A DNA stretch of 64,000 nt. It comes from Halobacillus hunanensis. GTDB lineage: Bacteria; Bacillota; Bacilli; Bacillales; Halobacillaceae. Of this stretch, positions 33,451-42,036 are shown in pieces. How positions within the stretch are numbered: the stretch's first letter is position 1; each line of letters begins with the position of its first letter. Under the pieces are notes generated by a model. It was given only the letters and a program-made list of their open reading frames with translations. It was not told the origin of the DNA and made no database searches. Location: NCBI RefSeq assembly GCF_900166655.1, contig NZ_FVZB01000006.1, positions 1,356,026-1,420,025 of the forward strand, in the 5' to 3' direction. A program made the position numbers and the translations under genes.

Positions 33451-33702
33451 ACGCGATGAAAGGAAGCAGTAACAGTTGCTCTTTCGATTAGAGAGTCAGT
33501 GGTTGGTGAGAACTGGCGTTAGAGTACTGTGAATCCATCCTGGAGTTGCTCGTCTGAATGAGAGTAAGATAAGATGAGCCGGCCCTCACCGTTACGAGCT
33601 AAGCTGGAGGATAAGCATTGCATATCCTCAACCTGGGTGGTATCGCGGGAACTTGTAACTAAGCTCTCGTCCCTTTTCTAAAAAAGGGGCGGGGGTTTTT
33701 TT
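33451..33702 (+). ncRNA. T-box leader of serS
   Basis: The leader has the T-box sequence GGGTGGTATCGCGG at about 33635-33648, an AGTA...GAA specifier loop with a TCC serine codon at 33534-33536, and a closing terminator with the arms CCCTTTTCT and AAAAAGGGG followed by seven T at 33696-33702. Uncharged tRNA-Ser would favour the antiterminator. The UGGU bulge can pair with tRNA-Ser GCCA by a wobble pair. Confidence 0.93.
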
Positions 33703-33729
33703 ATATTTTACGAAAAGGAGTGAACGATC

Positions 33730-35004
33730 ATGTTAGACATGAAGTACTTACGTCAAAACTTTGATGAAATTAAAGGTAAACTTAAGCACAGAGGAGAAGA
33801 CCTGTCTGACCTCGACACGTTCGGGGACTTAGACAGCCGTCGACGCGAATTAATTCAAGAAGCTGAAGAATTAAAAGCACGCCGTAACGAAGTATCCAAA
33901 GAAATATCCGTGTTAAAAAAGGAAAAGCAGGACGCGGAAGATAAAATCAAGGAAATGCGGCAAGTAGGGGATCGGATTAAAGAGCTTGATCAGGAATTAA
34001 AACAAGTAGAAGAACAACTTGAGACCCTGTTGCTATCCATCCCAAATATCCCTCATGAAAGTGTCCCGGTTGGAGAAGATGAGGATGATAACGTAGAAGC
34101 AAAAACATGGGGAGAAATTCCGTCATTTGAATTTGAAGCGAAGGCTCATTGGGACGTGGCCACAGATCTTGATATTTTAGACTTTGAGAGAGCCTCTAAA
34201 GTAACAGGCAGCCGATTTGTATTTTATAAAGGACTAGGGGCCCGATTGGAGCGGGCACTGTTGAACTTTATGATGGATTTACATGCTGATGAACATGGTT
34301 ATCAGGAAATGCTGCCTCCTCAGCTCGTCAATCGAACATCTATGACGGGAACCGGGCAACTGCCGAAGTTTGAAGAGGATGCCTTTAAAATTGAGGATTG
34401 GGACTACTTTCTTATACCGACGGCAGAGGTGCCAGTGACGAATTATCATCGCGAAGAAATCCTTTCCGTTGAAGATATGCCGAAGAAGTTTGTTGCCTTC
34501 AGCACGAATTTCCGCTCTGAAGCGGGCTCAGCTGGCCGCGATACAAGGGGGCTCATTCGTCAGCACCAATTCAATAAAGTAGAACTTGTACAATTAGCTG
34601 CCCCTGAGGATTCTTATCATCGTTTAGAAGAGATTACTGGAAACGCTGAGAAGGTACTGCAGCTTCTCAACCTACCATACCGAGTTATGAGCATGTGTAC
34701 GGGTGATTTAGGTTTTACTGCCGCGAAGAAATACGATATTGAGGTGTGGATACCAAGCTATAACACGTACCGTGAAATTAGCTCTTGTTCAAACTTTGAA
34801 GACTTCCAGGCGCGCAGAGCAGGGATTCGTTTCCGTCGTGAAGAAAAAGGGAAGCCAGAATTTGTGCACACATTGAATGGCTCTGGCTTAGCTCTAGGGC
34901 GTACGGTGGCGGCTATTTTAGAGAATTACCAGCAGGAGGATGGATCTGTCGTTATTCCGGAAGTACTTAGACCTTATATGGGTGGCAAAGAAGCTATGAA
35001 GTAA
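33730..35004 (+). CDS. serS: Seryl-tRNA synthetase
   Basis: Product of 424 aa. SerS charges tRNA-Ser. The N-terminal coiled-coil arm that grips the tRNA variable arm covers about residues 30-105; class II motif 2 is [18 protein letters not shown] and motif 3 contains [27 protein letters not shown] precedes the ATG. It lies directly behind the T-box and is followed by tRNA-Ser. Confidence 0.98.
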   Translation: MLDMKYLRQNFDEIKGKLKHRGEDLSDLDTFGDLDSRRRELIQEAEELKARRNEVSKEISVLKKEKQDAEDKIKEMRQVGDRIKELDQELKQVEEQLETLLLSIPNIPHESVPVGEDEDDNVEAKTWGEIPSFEFEAKAHWDVATDLDILDFERASKVTGSRFVFYKGLGARLERALLNFMMDLHADEHGYQEMLPPQLVNRTSMTGTGQLPKFEEDAFKIEDWDYFLIPTAEVPVTNYHREEILSVEDMPKKFVAFSTNFRSEAGSAGRDTRGLIRQHQFNKVELVQLAAPEDSYHRLEEITGNAEKVLQLLNLPYRVMSMCTGDLGFTAAKKYDIEVWIPSYNTYREISSCSNFEDFQARRAGIRFRREEKGKPEFVHTLNGSGLALGRTVAAILENYQQEDGSVVIPEVLRPYMGGKEAMK

Positions 35005-35009
35005 AAAAG

Positions 35010-35155
35010 GGAGCTGGGACATAACTAAACTGCTTAAATAAAATGACGAACGATGCGCTCTATGGCAGCAGGTTATATGCACGAAATTATAGTTTCTATT
35101 CAGTTCGGATTTTCATTTTAAAAAAATATATTTGTCCCAGCCCTAATCCTTTTTT
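35010..35155. repeat. Inverted-repeat element with GCTGGGACA ends
   Basis: GCTGGGACA (35013-35021) and its complement TGTCCCAGC (35133-35141) bound about 110 bp of AT-rich sequence without a gene. The outer flanks AAAAAAGG and CCTTTTTT can extend the stem, so it may also end the serS transcript. Similar GCTGGGACATAA ends recur as intergenic repeats in Firmicutes (from memory). Confidence 0.5.
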
Positions 35156-35221
35156 AAAAAATTTCATTCATTTGTTGACGTATAAGGACAAGCATGGTAT
35201 ATTATTTATTGTCGGTCACAC

Positions 35222-35314
35222 GGAGGAGTACCCAAGTCCGGCTGAAGGGATCGGTCTTGAAAACCGACAGGGGCTTCACGGCCCGCGGGGGTTCGAATCC
35301 CTCCTCCTCCGCCA
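35222..35314 (+). tRNA. tRNA-Ser (anticodon UGA)
   Basis: A 93-nt gene with 7-bp acceptor stem GGAGGAG/CTCCTCC, discriminator G, an encoded CCA, anticodon loop CTTGAAA giving UGA, a long variable arm typical of serine tRNA, and T arm GGGGGTTCGAATCCCTC. It follows serS as in B. subtilis. Confidence 0.96.
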
Positions 35315-35359
35315 TTTATATCAACAATAGCGCATAAATATTGGAGATTAATAAACCAG

Positions 35360-35388
35360 AAATCGTTACCTAGTGTAACGATTTTTTA
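35360..35388 (+). terminator. Terminator of tRNA-Ser
   Basis: Stem AATCGTTAC/GTAACGATT (35361-35369 with 35374-35382) followed by T run. Confidence 0.8.
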
Positions 35389-35485
35389 TTTGTGTACATA
35401 CATCCACTGGTTGTGTCTCCGAGATTCTGACAAGCTTCTTCCCGCATTTTTACGGATATATCTCGCCCAAATTAAATTTCTGTCG

Positions 35486-35536
35486 TAAAAAATGCGAAAC
35501 CCCAGATCGCTCTTTGGCGTTCTGGGGTTTCGCATT
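35486..35536 (-). terminator. Terminator of dgk-dck
   Basis: A 16-bp perfect stem (35491-35506 with 35521-35536) followed on the minus strand by a T run. Confidence 0.88.
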
Positions 35537-35542
35537 CATTCT

Positions 35543-36226
35543 TTATGTGAGTAGATGGCTTGAACGCCATTTTCTCGATTGCTGAATGAAATGGCCGATT
35601 TTTTCTAAAACAGGTTCAATACTTGATGAATTGTTAAGAATATCATAATCAGCAATATTCAAACGTAAGACAGGGCATGAATTAAAATCATCTATCCAAT
35701 TTTCATACCGTTTAAACATTTCTTCCCAGTATTCAATCGGAGTCTGCTGCTCCATCGGACGTCCGCGGTCTTTAATACGAGTGATAATATCATCAAAGGA
35801 ACCCTCTAAATAAATGAGCAGGTCAGGATGTGGGAAGTATGGGGTCATCACCATCGCTTCGAAAAGGCTCGTATACGTCTCATAATCGATCTCTGACATG
35901 GTGCCTTTTTCATAATGCATTCTAGCAAAGATGCCCGTATCTTCATAAATCGAACGGTCCTGAATAAAACCTCCGCCGTATTCAAAGATTTTCTTCTGTT
36001 CCTTGAAGCGTTCAGCAAGGAAGTAGATTTGCAAATGAAAACTCCAGCGTTCGAAGTCGTTATAAAATTTATCGAGGTAAGGGTTTTTGTCTACTTTTTC
36101 AAAAGAGGTGCGGAAGTTAAGGGCCTGGGCTAAAGCATTGGTCATGGTTGATTTTCCAACCCCCACTGTTCCTGCAATTGTAATCACACTATCGTGTGGT
36201 ATCCCGTAGCGTTCGCGTGCATTCAT
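35543..36226 (-). CDS. dck: Deoxyadenosine/deoxycytidine kinase
   Basis: Product of 227 aa. It phosphorylates deoxyadenosine and deoxycytidine for salvage. P-loop GTVGVGKSTMTNAL is near residue 19; FERWSFHLQIYFLAERFKEQ and DRSIYEDTGIFARM match the Bacillus Dck, and YENW with a C-terminal lid follow. The ATG overlaps the dgk stop codon (ATGA), so the pair is translationally coupled. It is nearest to serS, as dck is in B. subtilis. Confidence 0.93.
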   Translation of the reverse strand: MNARERYGIPHDSVITIAGTVGVGKSTMTNALAQALNFRTSFEKVDKNPYLDKFYNDFERWSFHLQIYFLAERFKEQKKIFEYGGGFIQDRSIYEDTGIFARMHYEKGTMSEIDYETYTSLFEAMVMTPYFPHPDLLIYLEGSFDDIITRIKDRGRPMEQQTPIEYWEEMFKRYENWIDDFNSCPVLRLNIADYDILNNSSSIEPVLEKIGHFIQQSRKWRSSHLLT

Positions 36227-36864
36227 TTAATTCCTTCTCCTTTTTTCATATGATGCTGAACTTGCTGAACAATGTGCTGCAAATCAGCCTGGTGCTTCAC
36301 AAAGTCCAGATGGTCGCCGTTTAATCGGATAACGGGAATTTCTGGATGTGTCGCTTCAAAATGATTCATAAAATCTTCGTAATCCTGTGATAACTGTTCT
36401 AAGTAGGATGCTTGAATGTTCGCTTCAACATCACGATTACGCATGCGGATTCGCTCAAGCAATGTTTCAAGGCTGGCATGTAAATACACAACCATATTAG
36501 GTTTAGGCATGTCATTTGTTAACAGATCAAAGATTTGTGAATATTTATAAAAGTGATCTTCTTTTAACGTTCTGCGTGCAAAGATCATATTTTTAGCGAT
36601 ATGATAATCGGCTATGACAGGTTTTCCAAACTGTAAATAATCTTTAGTAATGTCTTCAAGCTGCTTAAAACGATTGCATAAGAAGAACATCTCAGTTTGG
36701 AAGCTCCACTCTTCAATATCGTCGTAAAACTTGCCTAAAAACGGATTCTCCTCAACGATTTCCTTCAGCAAATGAAAATCAAACTGGGAAGCGAGTTTTT
36801 TAGACAGAGACGTTTTACCGACCCCAATGGGCCCTTCAACAGCAATGAAAGGTAATTGTCCCAT
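36223..36864 (-). CDS. dgk: Deoxyguanosine kinase
   Basis: Product of 213 aa. It phosphorylates deoxyguanosine (and weaker purine substrates). P-loop EGPIGVGKTSLSKKL near residue 9, FYDDIEEWSFQTEMFFLCNR and the ADYHIAKNMIFARRTL segment match the Bacillus Dgk rather than Dck. AGGAGG precedes the ATG. It is the upstream member of the coupled dgk-dck pair. Confidence 0.92.
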   Translation of the reverse strand: MGQLPFIAVEGPIGVGKTSLSKKLASQFDFHLLKEIVEENPFLGKFYDDIEEWSFQTEMFFLCNRFKQLEDITKDYLQFGKPVIADYHIAKNMIFARRTLKEDHFYKYSQIFDLLTNDMPKPNMVVYLHASLETLLERIRMRNRDVEANIQASYLEQLSQDYEDFMNHFEATHPEIPVIRLNGDHLDFVKHQADLQHIVQQVQHHMKKGEGIK

Positions 36865-37026
36865 CTCATTTCCTCCTAGGTCAAAACAAAATTCGATACA
36901 ATTAGACAGACAAATAATATTTTACCATAACCAATAGACTGAAGTCATAAATCTAGAGGAATTTTAAAGGAAAATACTTTTCAATTGTGGGGATGTTTTG
37001 TATAATATGAGGCACGTGATTTATTT

Positions 37027-37099
37027 GCCCCCGTAGCTCAGGGGATAGAGCATCGGTTTCCTAAACCGTGTGTCGCAGGTTCGAATCCTGCCGGGGGCG
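37027..37099 (+). tRNA. tRNA-Arg (anticodon CCU)
   Basis: A 73-nt cloverleaf: acceptor GCCCCCG/CGGGGGC, anticodon loop TTCCTAA giving CCU, T arm GCAGGTTCGAATCCTGC, discriminator G and no encoded CCA. It stands alone at the left edge of the accessory block. Confidence 0.95.
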
Positions 37100-37399
37100 C
37101 TTATAAAAACGATTGGGGTGCAAGGCTTACAGCTTATATACACCAATGATACAATGGCGCGTTATAAATGTTTGGCTGAATTTTGGCTGAACAATTTAAA
37201 AACGCGCCATTTTTCGTTTTCATTGGTGATCGCCATTAAAGATGTTTCATTTAGGCATCCAATCATCTTGGTAATACGAACGCAGCAAAATGGGCTGCAG
37301 GGTGGCCATGTGTATGAATCTCCTTCATTGGATTAAGAAATAATTTATGTTATGAATGAAATAGGTAGAAAAAACGAATAGGGAAAAGGGGAATTGAAA
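37100..37399. other. Gap after tRNA-Arg; possible att-site remnant
   Basis: There is no credible gene here. It has a tandem repeat TTTGGCTGAA-TTTTGGCTGAA (about 37169-37190) inside a loop closed by AATGGCGCGTT (37153-37163) and AACGCGCCATT (37201-37211), the latter followed by T. Direct repeats close to a tRNA 3' end resemble integrase arm sites, so this may be an old attachment site (inference); the hairpin could end the tRNA transcript. Confidence 0.4.
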
Positions 37400-37909
37400 A
37401 TGGATGTAAGGTTTCCAATTGGGGAATTACAAGTTCCTAAAAAGGTGACGTTAGAAAATATTCATGAATGGCTAAAGGAAATCGAAACTTACACGATTCG
37501 ATTAAGAGAAACTGTTGACTCATTAAGTGATGAGGAATCTAGCAAAACATACCGTGAAGGCAGTTGGACAATTCGTCAGCTTGTTCATCACATTGCAGAT
37601 TCTCAGTTGAACATGTATCAACGTTTGAAGCTGTCTTTAACAGATGAAAATCCGACAGTGCCAGCTTTTAATCAAGAAAAGTGGGCTATTCAACCGGATA
37701 CAAAGCTTCCTATAGAAAGTTCTATTAAAATGCTAGAAGGTATAAATGGGCGCATCGTATCTTTAGGATATAGTTTAACTGAAGAGCAATTAGATCGAGC
37801 TTTTACTCACCAGAAAAATGGTAAAATTACAGTTGCAACTAAAGTTGCAAAATTAGCTTGGCACGAAGAGCACCACTTAGCCCATATAAAAATCGCATTA
37901 TCAAAATAA
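37400..37909 (+). CDS. DinB/YfiT family putative metal-dependent hydrolase or transferase
   Basis: Product of 169 aa. The DinB four-helix fold uses three histidines to bind metal: LVHHIADSQ near residue 60 and HEEHHLAH near residue 155. The layout FPIGELQVPKKVTLENIHEWL and the length match the Bacillus YfiT subgroup. Some members of the wider family are bacillithiol transferases; no substrate can be stated here. AAGGGGA precedes the ATG at 37400, chosen over the TTG six bases upstream. It is the first gene after tRNA-Arg. Confidence 0.82.
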   Translation: MDVRFPIGELQVPKKVTLENIHEWLKEIETYTIRLRETVDSLSDEESSKTYREGSWTIRQLVHHIADSQLNMYQRLKLSLTDENPTVPAFNQEKWAIQPDTKLPIESSIKMLEGINGRIVSLGYSLTEEQLDRAFTHQKNGKITVATKVAKLAWHEEHHLAHIKIALSK

Positions 37910-37997
37910 TATAATATGTATGGAATAGGCTTATCGAAGTTCGGTAAGACAAGCTCCATTTTCCGCCTTTTACGTTTCTATCGGTTCTAACACGATT

Positions 37998-38030
37998 AGT
38001 GCCACATAAATCCTCCGTTTATGTGGCACT
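37998..38030. terminator. Hairpin between YfiT-like and ProP-like genes
   Basis: A 13-bp perfect stem AGTGCCACATAAA/TTTATGTGGCACT, symmetric, with no long T run; a probable two-way terminator of the convergent genes. Confidence 0.6.
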
Positions 38031-38117
38031 TCGTATCTGCTATCGCGTTTAACTAGTGTTGCAGCTATTTGTAACAGATGATTACCTTCGACCATGACTC
38101 CTGAAAAGTATATTCAC

Positions 38118-39587
38118 TTATTCGTCGTTATTATAATCATCTTTTCTCTCTGCTATTTCCCTTTTTTCTTCTTCCCACCATAAAGCTTCCTCAGGATCCT
38201 CTAAAACATCTTTGACTTCTTGCTTTTCTTCTACAGCAGGCGGCTGACCTCTGAGTGATTTCCCTGATGTTTCGACAACAAAGTATGCAACAATGATTAT
38301 GCCAATAATCGAAGCGAAGATTATGTAATATGCGGGAACGAGCCTGCTCATTGTTATACTGATTAACCATGAAACAACTAATGGTGCAGTACCACCAAAT
38401 ACTGATGTGGCTACATTATACGTAATAGCCAATGATCCATACCGTACTTCAGTAAAAAATAGTGAAGGCAATAATGAAGGCATGACACCTTGAAAACTTG
38501 CAAGTAAAGCACCCAAGATCATTAATCCTAAGAAAACGAGCCAACTATTACCACTTCCAATTAACAGAAACGCCGGGATTGACAAAATAATCATTCCGGA
38601 CAAGCCAAACATAATAATCCGTTTATTTCCAATACGATCACTAAAATAGCCAGCCATTAAGACAAATGGAATCATAATGACCATCACAACTAATATTAAT
38701 AGCAAACCCTTAGTGTCTCCATAACCGAGCACAGCATTCAGGTGTGAGGGCATGTAAGTCAAAATCACATAGTAAACAGTATTATAGAATGAAACTAATC
38801 CCAAACAAATAAGTAATGACCTGCGATGATATACAAAAATATTTTTTAGGGATGCTTTTCGTTCATCATTCTCTTCCGTTTCTTTGGATTCAAAGGCTGG
38901 TGTTTCTTCCAAATTACTACGGAGGTAGAATCCAATGAAACCAATAGGGGCAGCAATGAAGAACGGAATCCTCCAACCCCACTCATGCATAGTTTCTGAT
39001 CCTAATACAAATGTGAGTAGTGTAACAATTCCTGCACCGGTAATATACCCTACTAAAGTACCAACTTCAAGACCGCTGGACAAAAATCCTCGCTTCTTAT
39101 CAGCAGTTGATTCCGCAATAAAAGTCATGGCACCCGAATATTCTCCGCCTGCAGAAAAACCTTGGACCAACCTGGCAGCAAGCAATAATATAGGAGCGGC
39201 TATGCCAATGGAATCATATGTTGGAATCAATCCAATACTGAGTGTGGCAATTGCCATAATAATTAATGTAATTGCAAGTATCTTTTTCCGCCCCACTCGG
39301 TCGCCAAGCATTCCAAAGAACATTCCACCAAATGGACGAACCAAGAAGGCAACAGAAAATGTAGCAAAACTGAACACTAATTGTAGTGGGCCGCTGAACT
39401 CAGGGAAAAACAATGCACCAAGAATAACAGCAAGATATGAATAAATCCCAAAATCAAACCATTCCATTGCATTACCGATCGCCGTTGCAAAAACTGATTT
39501 CTTCACCACTTTTGTGTCAACTACAGTAATATCATCCTTTTGTAGGTGTTCTGCTTTTTTTCTGTGTTTTCTTTTGCTTTTATCCAA
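38118..39587 (-). CDS. proP: ProP-type MFS osmolyte/metabolite:H+ symporter
   Basis: Product of 489 aa with about 12 membrane segments. The start of the core, AIGNAMEWFDFGIYSYLAV, and PFGGMFFGMLGDRVGRKKILA match the metabolite:H+ symporter family, which includes the E. coli proline/betaine transporter ProP. The QGFSAGGEYSGA motif is also present. The C-terminal tail is acidic and charged but I do not see a clear coiled coil of ProP type. The start is TTG at 39587 behind AGGAGG. Osmoprotectant uptake would suit a halophile; the substrate is inferred. Confidence 0.8.
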   Translation of the reverse strand: MDKSKRKHRKKAEHLQKDDITVVDTKVVKKSVFATAIGNAMEWFDFGIYSYLAVILGALFFPEFSGPLQLVFSFATFSVAFLVRPFGGMFFGMLGDRVGRKKILAITLIIMAIATLSIGLIPTYDSIGIAAPILLLAARLVQGFSAGGEYSGAMTFIAESTADKKRGFLSSGLEVGTLVGYITGAGIVTLLTFVLGSETMHEWGWRIPFFIAAPIGFIGFYLRSNLEETPAFESKETEENDERKASLKNIFVYHRRSLLICLGLVSFYNTVYYVILTYMPSHLNAVLGYGDTKGLLLILVVMVIMIPFVLMAGYFSDRIGNKRIIMFGLSGMIILSIPAFLLIGSGNSWLVFLGLMILGALLASFQGVMPSLLPSLFFTEVRYGSLAITYNVATSVFGGTAPLVVSWLISITMSRLVPAYYIIFASIIGIIIVAYFVVETSGKSLRGQPPAVEEKQEVKDVLEDPEEALWWEEEKREIAERKDDYNNDE

Positions 39588-39935
39588 CTATTCGTTCCTC
39601 CTCGTTTTTTGGCCTTTTTATATCCTAACCTGAATCGTAGGTTATATTTTATTTCCTTTAAAGGAAAATGTAAAACGTATTCTCTTTATAAGAAAGGCTG
39701 TAAAAAGTGGTAATGGGGCAATTAAAAAAATTAAATATAGTTTGATAAAACATGTGAGCAGTTCTCATTAACCCAAACCCAAGTAAATATTTGCACGGGG
39801 CAAAAATCCCAATTTATATTTGGAGGGCATTCATTCTTGATGCTGCAGCAGAATTCATTCAATCAGATTGAGTTTTTGATATAACATGGGTATCGATAGC
39901 AATAGGTAACATAGATTTTCCTTTATCGTATATTT
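39588..39935. other. Gap between ProP-like and ImmA-like genes
   Basis: About 350 bp, AT-rich, with no gene or structure that I can support. The promoter of the ProP-like gene should lie at its left end. Confidence 0.5.
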
Positions 39936-40481
39936 CTACTCGTAATTCTCAAACTTCTCACCCACTTGATTACTCCTGTATGCTCTCTGAGAAAAGCTTT
40001 GATCTGCCAGGAGACCCAGCCATTGTTTTTCTAAGTGCTGCAGTCTCTGGGATGCAAATTCTGACGTAACTCCAAAAGTGAAGGCCACTTCAGTAATGGC
40101 TTGTGATTTTTTAAATGGAAGGTTCATTTGCAGCAGCATAAAAGTAGGAACACAGAAATGCAAAGCAAAATTATCTGCCTTCCATTCTTGATATTTAACA
40201 AAACGCGTAGGAAGATTCAGCTGTGAACCGCAGTGCAGTAAAATATGCCCGAGTTCGTGGCCGAAGGTCTCCCAACGTTCTTCCCTATCTAACTGTTTTT
40301 GCAGGAAGATTCGATTTATTCCTTTATAAATAACAGCTTCACTACTATGCTCCCAATCATAAACTCGTATATTTAGTTGTTCTGCAATATTTTCAATCGC
40401 TAGTTGGTTTGGTGTTTGAATGGAGAGTGATATAAGAAGATCATGTATGTGACTTTCAAGGGTTGTAAATTGATAAAACAT
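39936..40481 (-). CDS. ImmA/IrrE family metallopeptidase
   Basis: Product of 181 aa. ImmA-type proteases cleave XRE-family repressors, as ImmA does to ImmR in ICEBs1. The zinc motif is HELGHILLHC near residue 86, and downstream EWKADNFALHF supplies the third ligand region typical of the family. AGGAGTG lies 8 nt before the ATG at 40481; a GTG at 40490 is too close to it. A DinR/LexA-type box lies just upstream. The XRE gene lies upstream on the same strand, the arrangement seen with immR-immA, but a terminator separates them. Confidence 0.88.
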   Translation of the reverse strand: MFYQFTTLESHIHDLLISLSIQTPNQLAIENIAEQLNIRVYDWEHSSEAVIYKGINRIFLQKQLDREERWETFGHELGHILLHCGSQLNLPTRFVKYQEWKADNFALHFCVPTFMLLQMNLPFKKSQAITEVAFTFGVTSEFASQRLQHLEKQWLGLLADQSFSQRAYRSNQVGEKFENYE

Positions 40482-40496
40482 AAATTTCACTCCTAT

Positions 40497-40510
40497 AGAA
40501 CGTATGTTCG
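40497..40510 (-). promoter_or_regulatory. DinR/LexA SOS box upstream of the ImmA-like gene
   Basis: On the minus strand CGAACATACGTTCT, containing the exact core GAAC-N4-GTTC and matching the Bacillus consensus CGAACRNRYGTTYC except at the last base. It abuts the ribosome site of the gene. Confidence 0.7.
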
Positions 40511-40522
40511 TGTTACGGGTGA

Positions 40523-40549
40523 AAGAAAAAGCCCTACTGTTGCGGGCTG
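40523..40549 (-). terminator. Terminator downstream of the XRE gene
   Basis: Stem AGCCC/GGGCT followed on the minus strand by TTTTCTTT. Short stem, but well placed between the XRE stop and the SOS box. Confidence 0.55.
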
Positions 40550-40602
40550 TTTAAATTCATCTTAATACAATCCAAAGCGTTTTTCTAGTCTAATTTGACA
40601 GA

Positions 40603-40950
40603 TTACTCACTTTTAATAATTTCCCACATTTTCCTTAGCTTCTTTAAGTCTTCCAGGTTTGATTTGGGAAGTTCTGCATACCAGCGTTGGAGTTCAGGAT
40701 CCTGGATAAATGCCTCCATGTCTGCTTCTGTCTCCCCTATTTTGAAATCGTCTGTCATCCCTATCAGCCAATCAATGGAAACATCATAGAGGCTGGCTAG
40801 GGTAGATAGCATTTTAGTGTCCGGCTCTCTGTAATTTCTTTCATAACCGGACAACCTTGAATTGGAGATCTCTAACTTTTCACAAACAAGTGTTTGCGAC
40901 CAACCCTTGTTTTCCCGTGCTTTTCTTAATCTTCTACCTAATGATCCCAT
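40603..40950 (-). CDS. XRE family transcriptional regulator
   Basis: Product of 115 aa. The helix-turn-helix occupies residues 5-60: LRKARENKGWSQTLVCEKLEISNSRLSGYE, then NYREPDTKMLSTLASLYDVSIDWLIG, typical of phage-repressor-like XRE proteins. The C-terminal half is short and acidic. GAGG lies 9 nt before the ATG at 40950; the frame extends five codons further. It is divergent from the amidase gene, with a set of palindromes between that are its probable operators. With the ImmA-like gene it resembles an ImmR-ImmA pair. Confidence 0.88.
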   Translation of the reverse strand: MGSLGRRLRKARENKGWSQTLVCEKLEISNSRLSGYERNYREPDTKMLSTLASLYDVSIDWLIGMTDDFKIGETEADMEAFIQDPELQRWYAELPKSNLEDLKKLRKMWEIIKSE

Positions 40951-41004
40951 ACCATTCATCCTCAAGTGAATTTATTTAATTCCATGGTAGTAGGATACTA
41001 TCAA

Positions 41005-41042
41005 ATAAACATATTGCGCAATATGTTGCGCGATATGTTTAT
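41005..41042. promoter_or_regulatory. Inverted repeat, probable XRE operator
   Basis: A 17-bp inverted repeat with one mismatch (41005-41021 with 41026-41042). Its left part holds the perfect palindrome ATATTGCGCAATAT (41011-41024), and the half-site TTGCGC recurs at 41026-41031. It lies between the divergent XRE and amidase genes. Confidence 0.6.
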
Positions 41043-41048
41043 TTTTTG

Positions 41049-41077
41049 TTGACTTGTGCGAATCGTGCATATATAAT
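41049..41077 (+). promoter_or_regulatory. Sigma-A promoter of the amidase gene
   Basis: TTGACT, a 17-nt spacer and TATAAT, one base from full consensus, 120 bp upstream of the amidase start. Confidence 0.85.
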
Positions 41078-41086
41078 TGCACTTAA

Positions 41087-41105
41087 CGTTACGCGTAACG
41101 CGCAA
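41087..41105. promoter_or_regulatory. Palindrome at the amidase transcription start
   Basis: CGTTACGCGTAACG (41087-41100) is a perfect palindrome and overlaps a GCGCAA half-site at 41100-41105. Placed at or just after the expected start point, it is a good repressor site. Confidence 0.55.
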
Positions 41106-41196
41106 ATACTATAAATTGTGTGAACAAGCTGTTCATACGATAGTTTATTCACTTTTAGGTATTAATCATAAAAATAGTAAAGGAGAGATTGATTGT

Positions 41197-42027
41197 ATGA
41201 CTTATCTAATTGCACTTGATGACGGGCATGGGATGGAAACCCCTGGTAAACGTACTCCTTATATTAATAGTCTTGGGAGGTCTATTAAAGAAAATGAATT
41301 TAATAGGGCAGTAGTTTCCTTCCTTGATACAGAATTGCGGCGATGCAGTTTTGATACTTTGTTAGTAGCTCCGACTGATGCAGATACATCGCTTTCAACT
41401 AGGACAAATCAGGCAAATCGTGCAGGAGCGGATGCTTATATCTCTGTTCATTATAATGCTTTTGATGGAAGTTTTGACGGATCAAATCCAAGTGGAATTG
41501 AACTTTACGTGTACCCTGGTCACTTTAATCGTGAGGCGGGTATTCTAGCCAAGAGTATAGCTAATTATTTAAGAGAGGGAACTCCACAAGAATTTAGAGG
41601 CGTAAAAGAAGCCAATTTTCACGTATTGCGTGAAACAGCCATGATTGCTGTATTAACTGAAAATGGTTTCATGGATCACCCTAATGAAGCTTTATTAATG
41701 ATAGATCCAGAGTTTCAGAGAGAGGTTGCCATTGAACATGCTAAAGGTATTTGCGATTACTTTGGGGTTCCTTATGTTACAAAAAGTAAAGGAGATGAGT
41801 GGTATGTTGGCCGAAGAGTGGAGTCCATTTATCAAGGGGATTTACGCTTCTACAACCAACCTTCGTGGTCAGATTCAGCGGTTGCAGGTTATTTACAATT
41901 TGGTTATGGATTTCCTACTATTCTTGATCAAATCATCGTTGAGGGTTATCCGCAATATAAAGTGGAAAATTCTCAAGGGGCGGTTTATTATCTAACCGCA
42001 AATGAAACGTATGTACGTGTGGTTTAA
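41197..42027 (+). CDS. N-acetylmuramoyl-L-alanine amidase (Amidase_3), endolysin-like
   Basis: Product of 276 aa. Amidase_3 enzymes are zinc hydrolases that cut the bond between MurNAc and L-alanine. Visible are ALDDGHGMETPGKRT with the first histidine, the ligand glutamate in KENEFNRAV, the second histidine in ISVHYNAFDG and the catalytic glutamate in LTENGFMDHP. The last 80 residues form an extra domain, probably a small SH3-like wall-binding unit (inference). There is no signal peptide, as in phage endolysins or mother-cell lysins such as CwlC. AAAGGAGAG sets the ATG at 41197. Confidence 0.88.
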   Translation: MTYLIALDDGHGMETPGKRTPYINSLGRSIKENEFNRAVVSFLDTELRRCSFDTLLVAPTDADTSLSTRTNQANRAGADAYISVHYNAFDGSFDGSNPSGIELYVYPGHFNREAGILAKSIANYLREGTPQEFRGVKEANFHVLRETAMIAVLTENGFMDHPNEALLMIDPEFQREVAIEHAKGICDYFGVPYVTKSKGDEWYVGRRVESIYQGDLRFYNQPSWSDSAVAGYLQFGYGFPTILDQIIVEGYPQYKVENSQGAVYYLTANETYVRVV

Positions 42028-42036
42028 ATACTAGCG

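Noticed and set aside
37070..37336. 88-aa open frame running out of tRNA-Arg
   Set aside because: It starts inside the tRNA, has no ribosome site, and its translation resembles no family; it is probably chance reading through the tRNA and the following hairpin.
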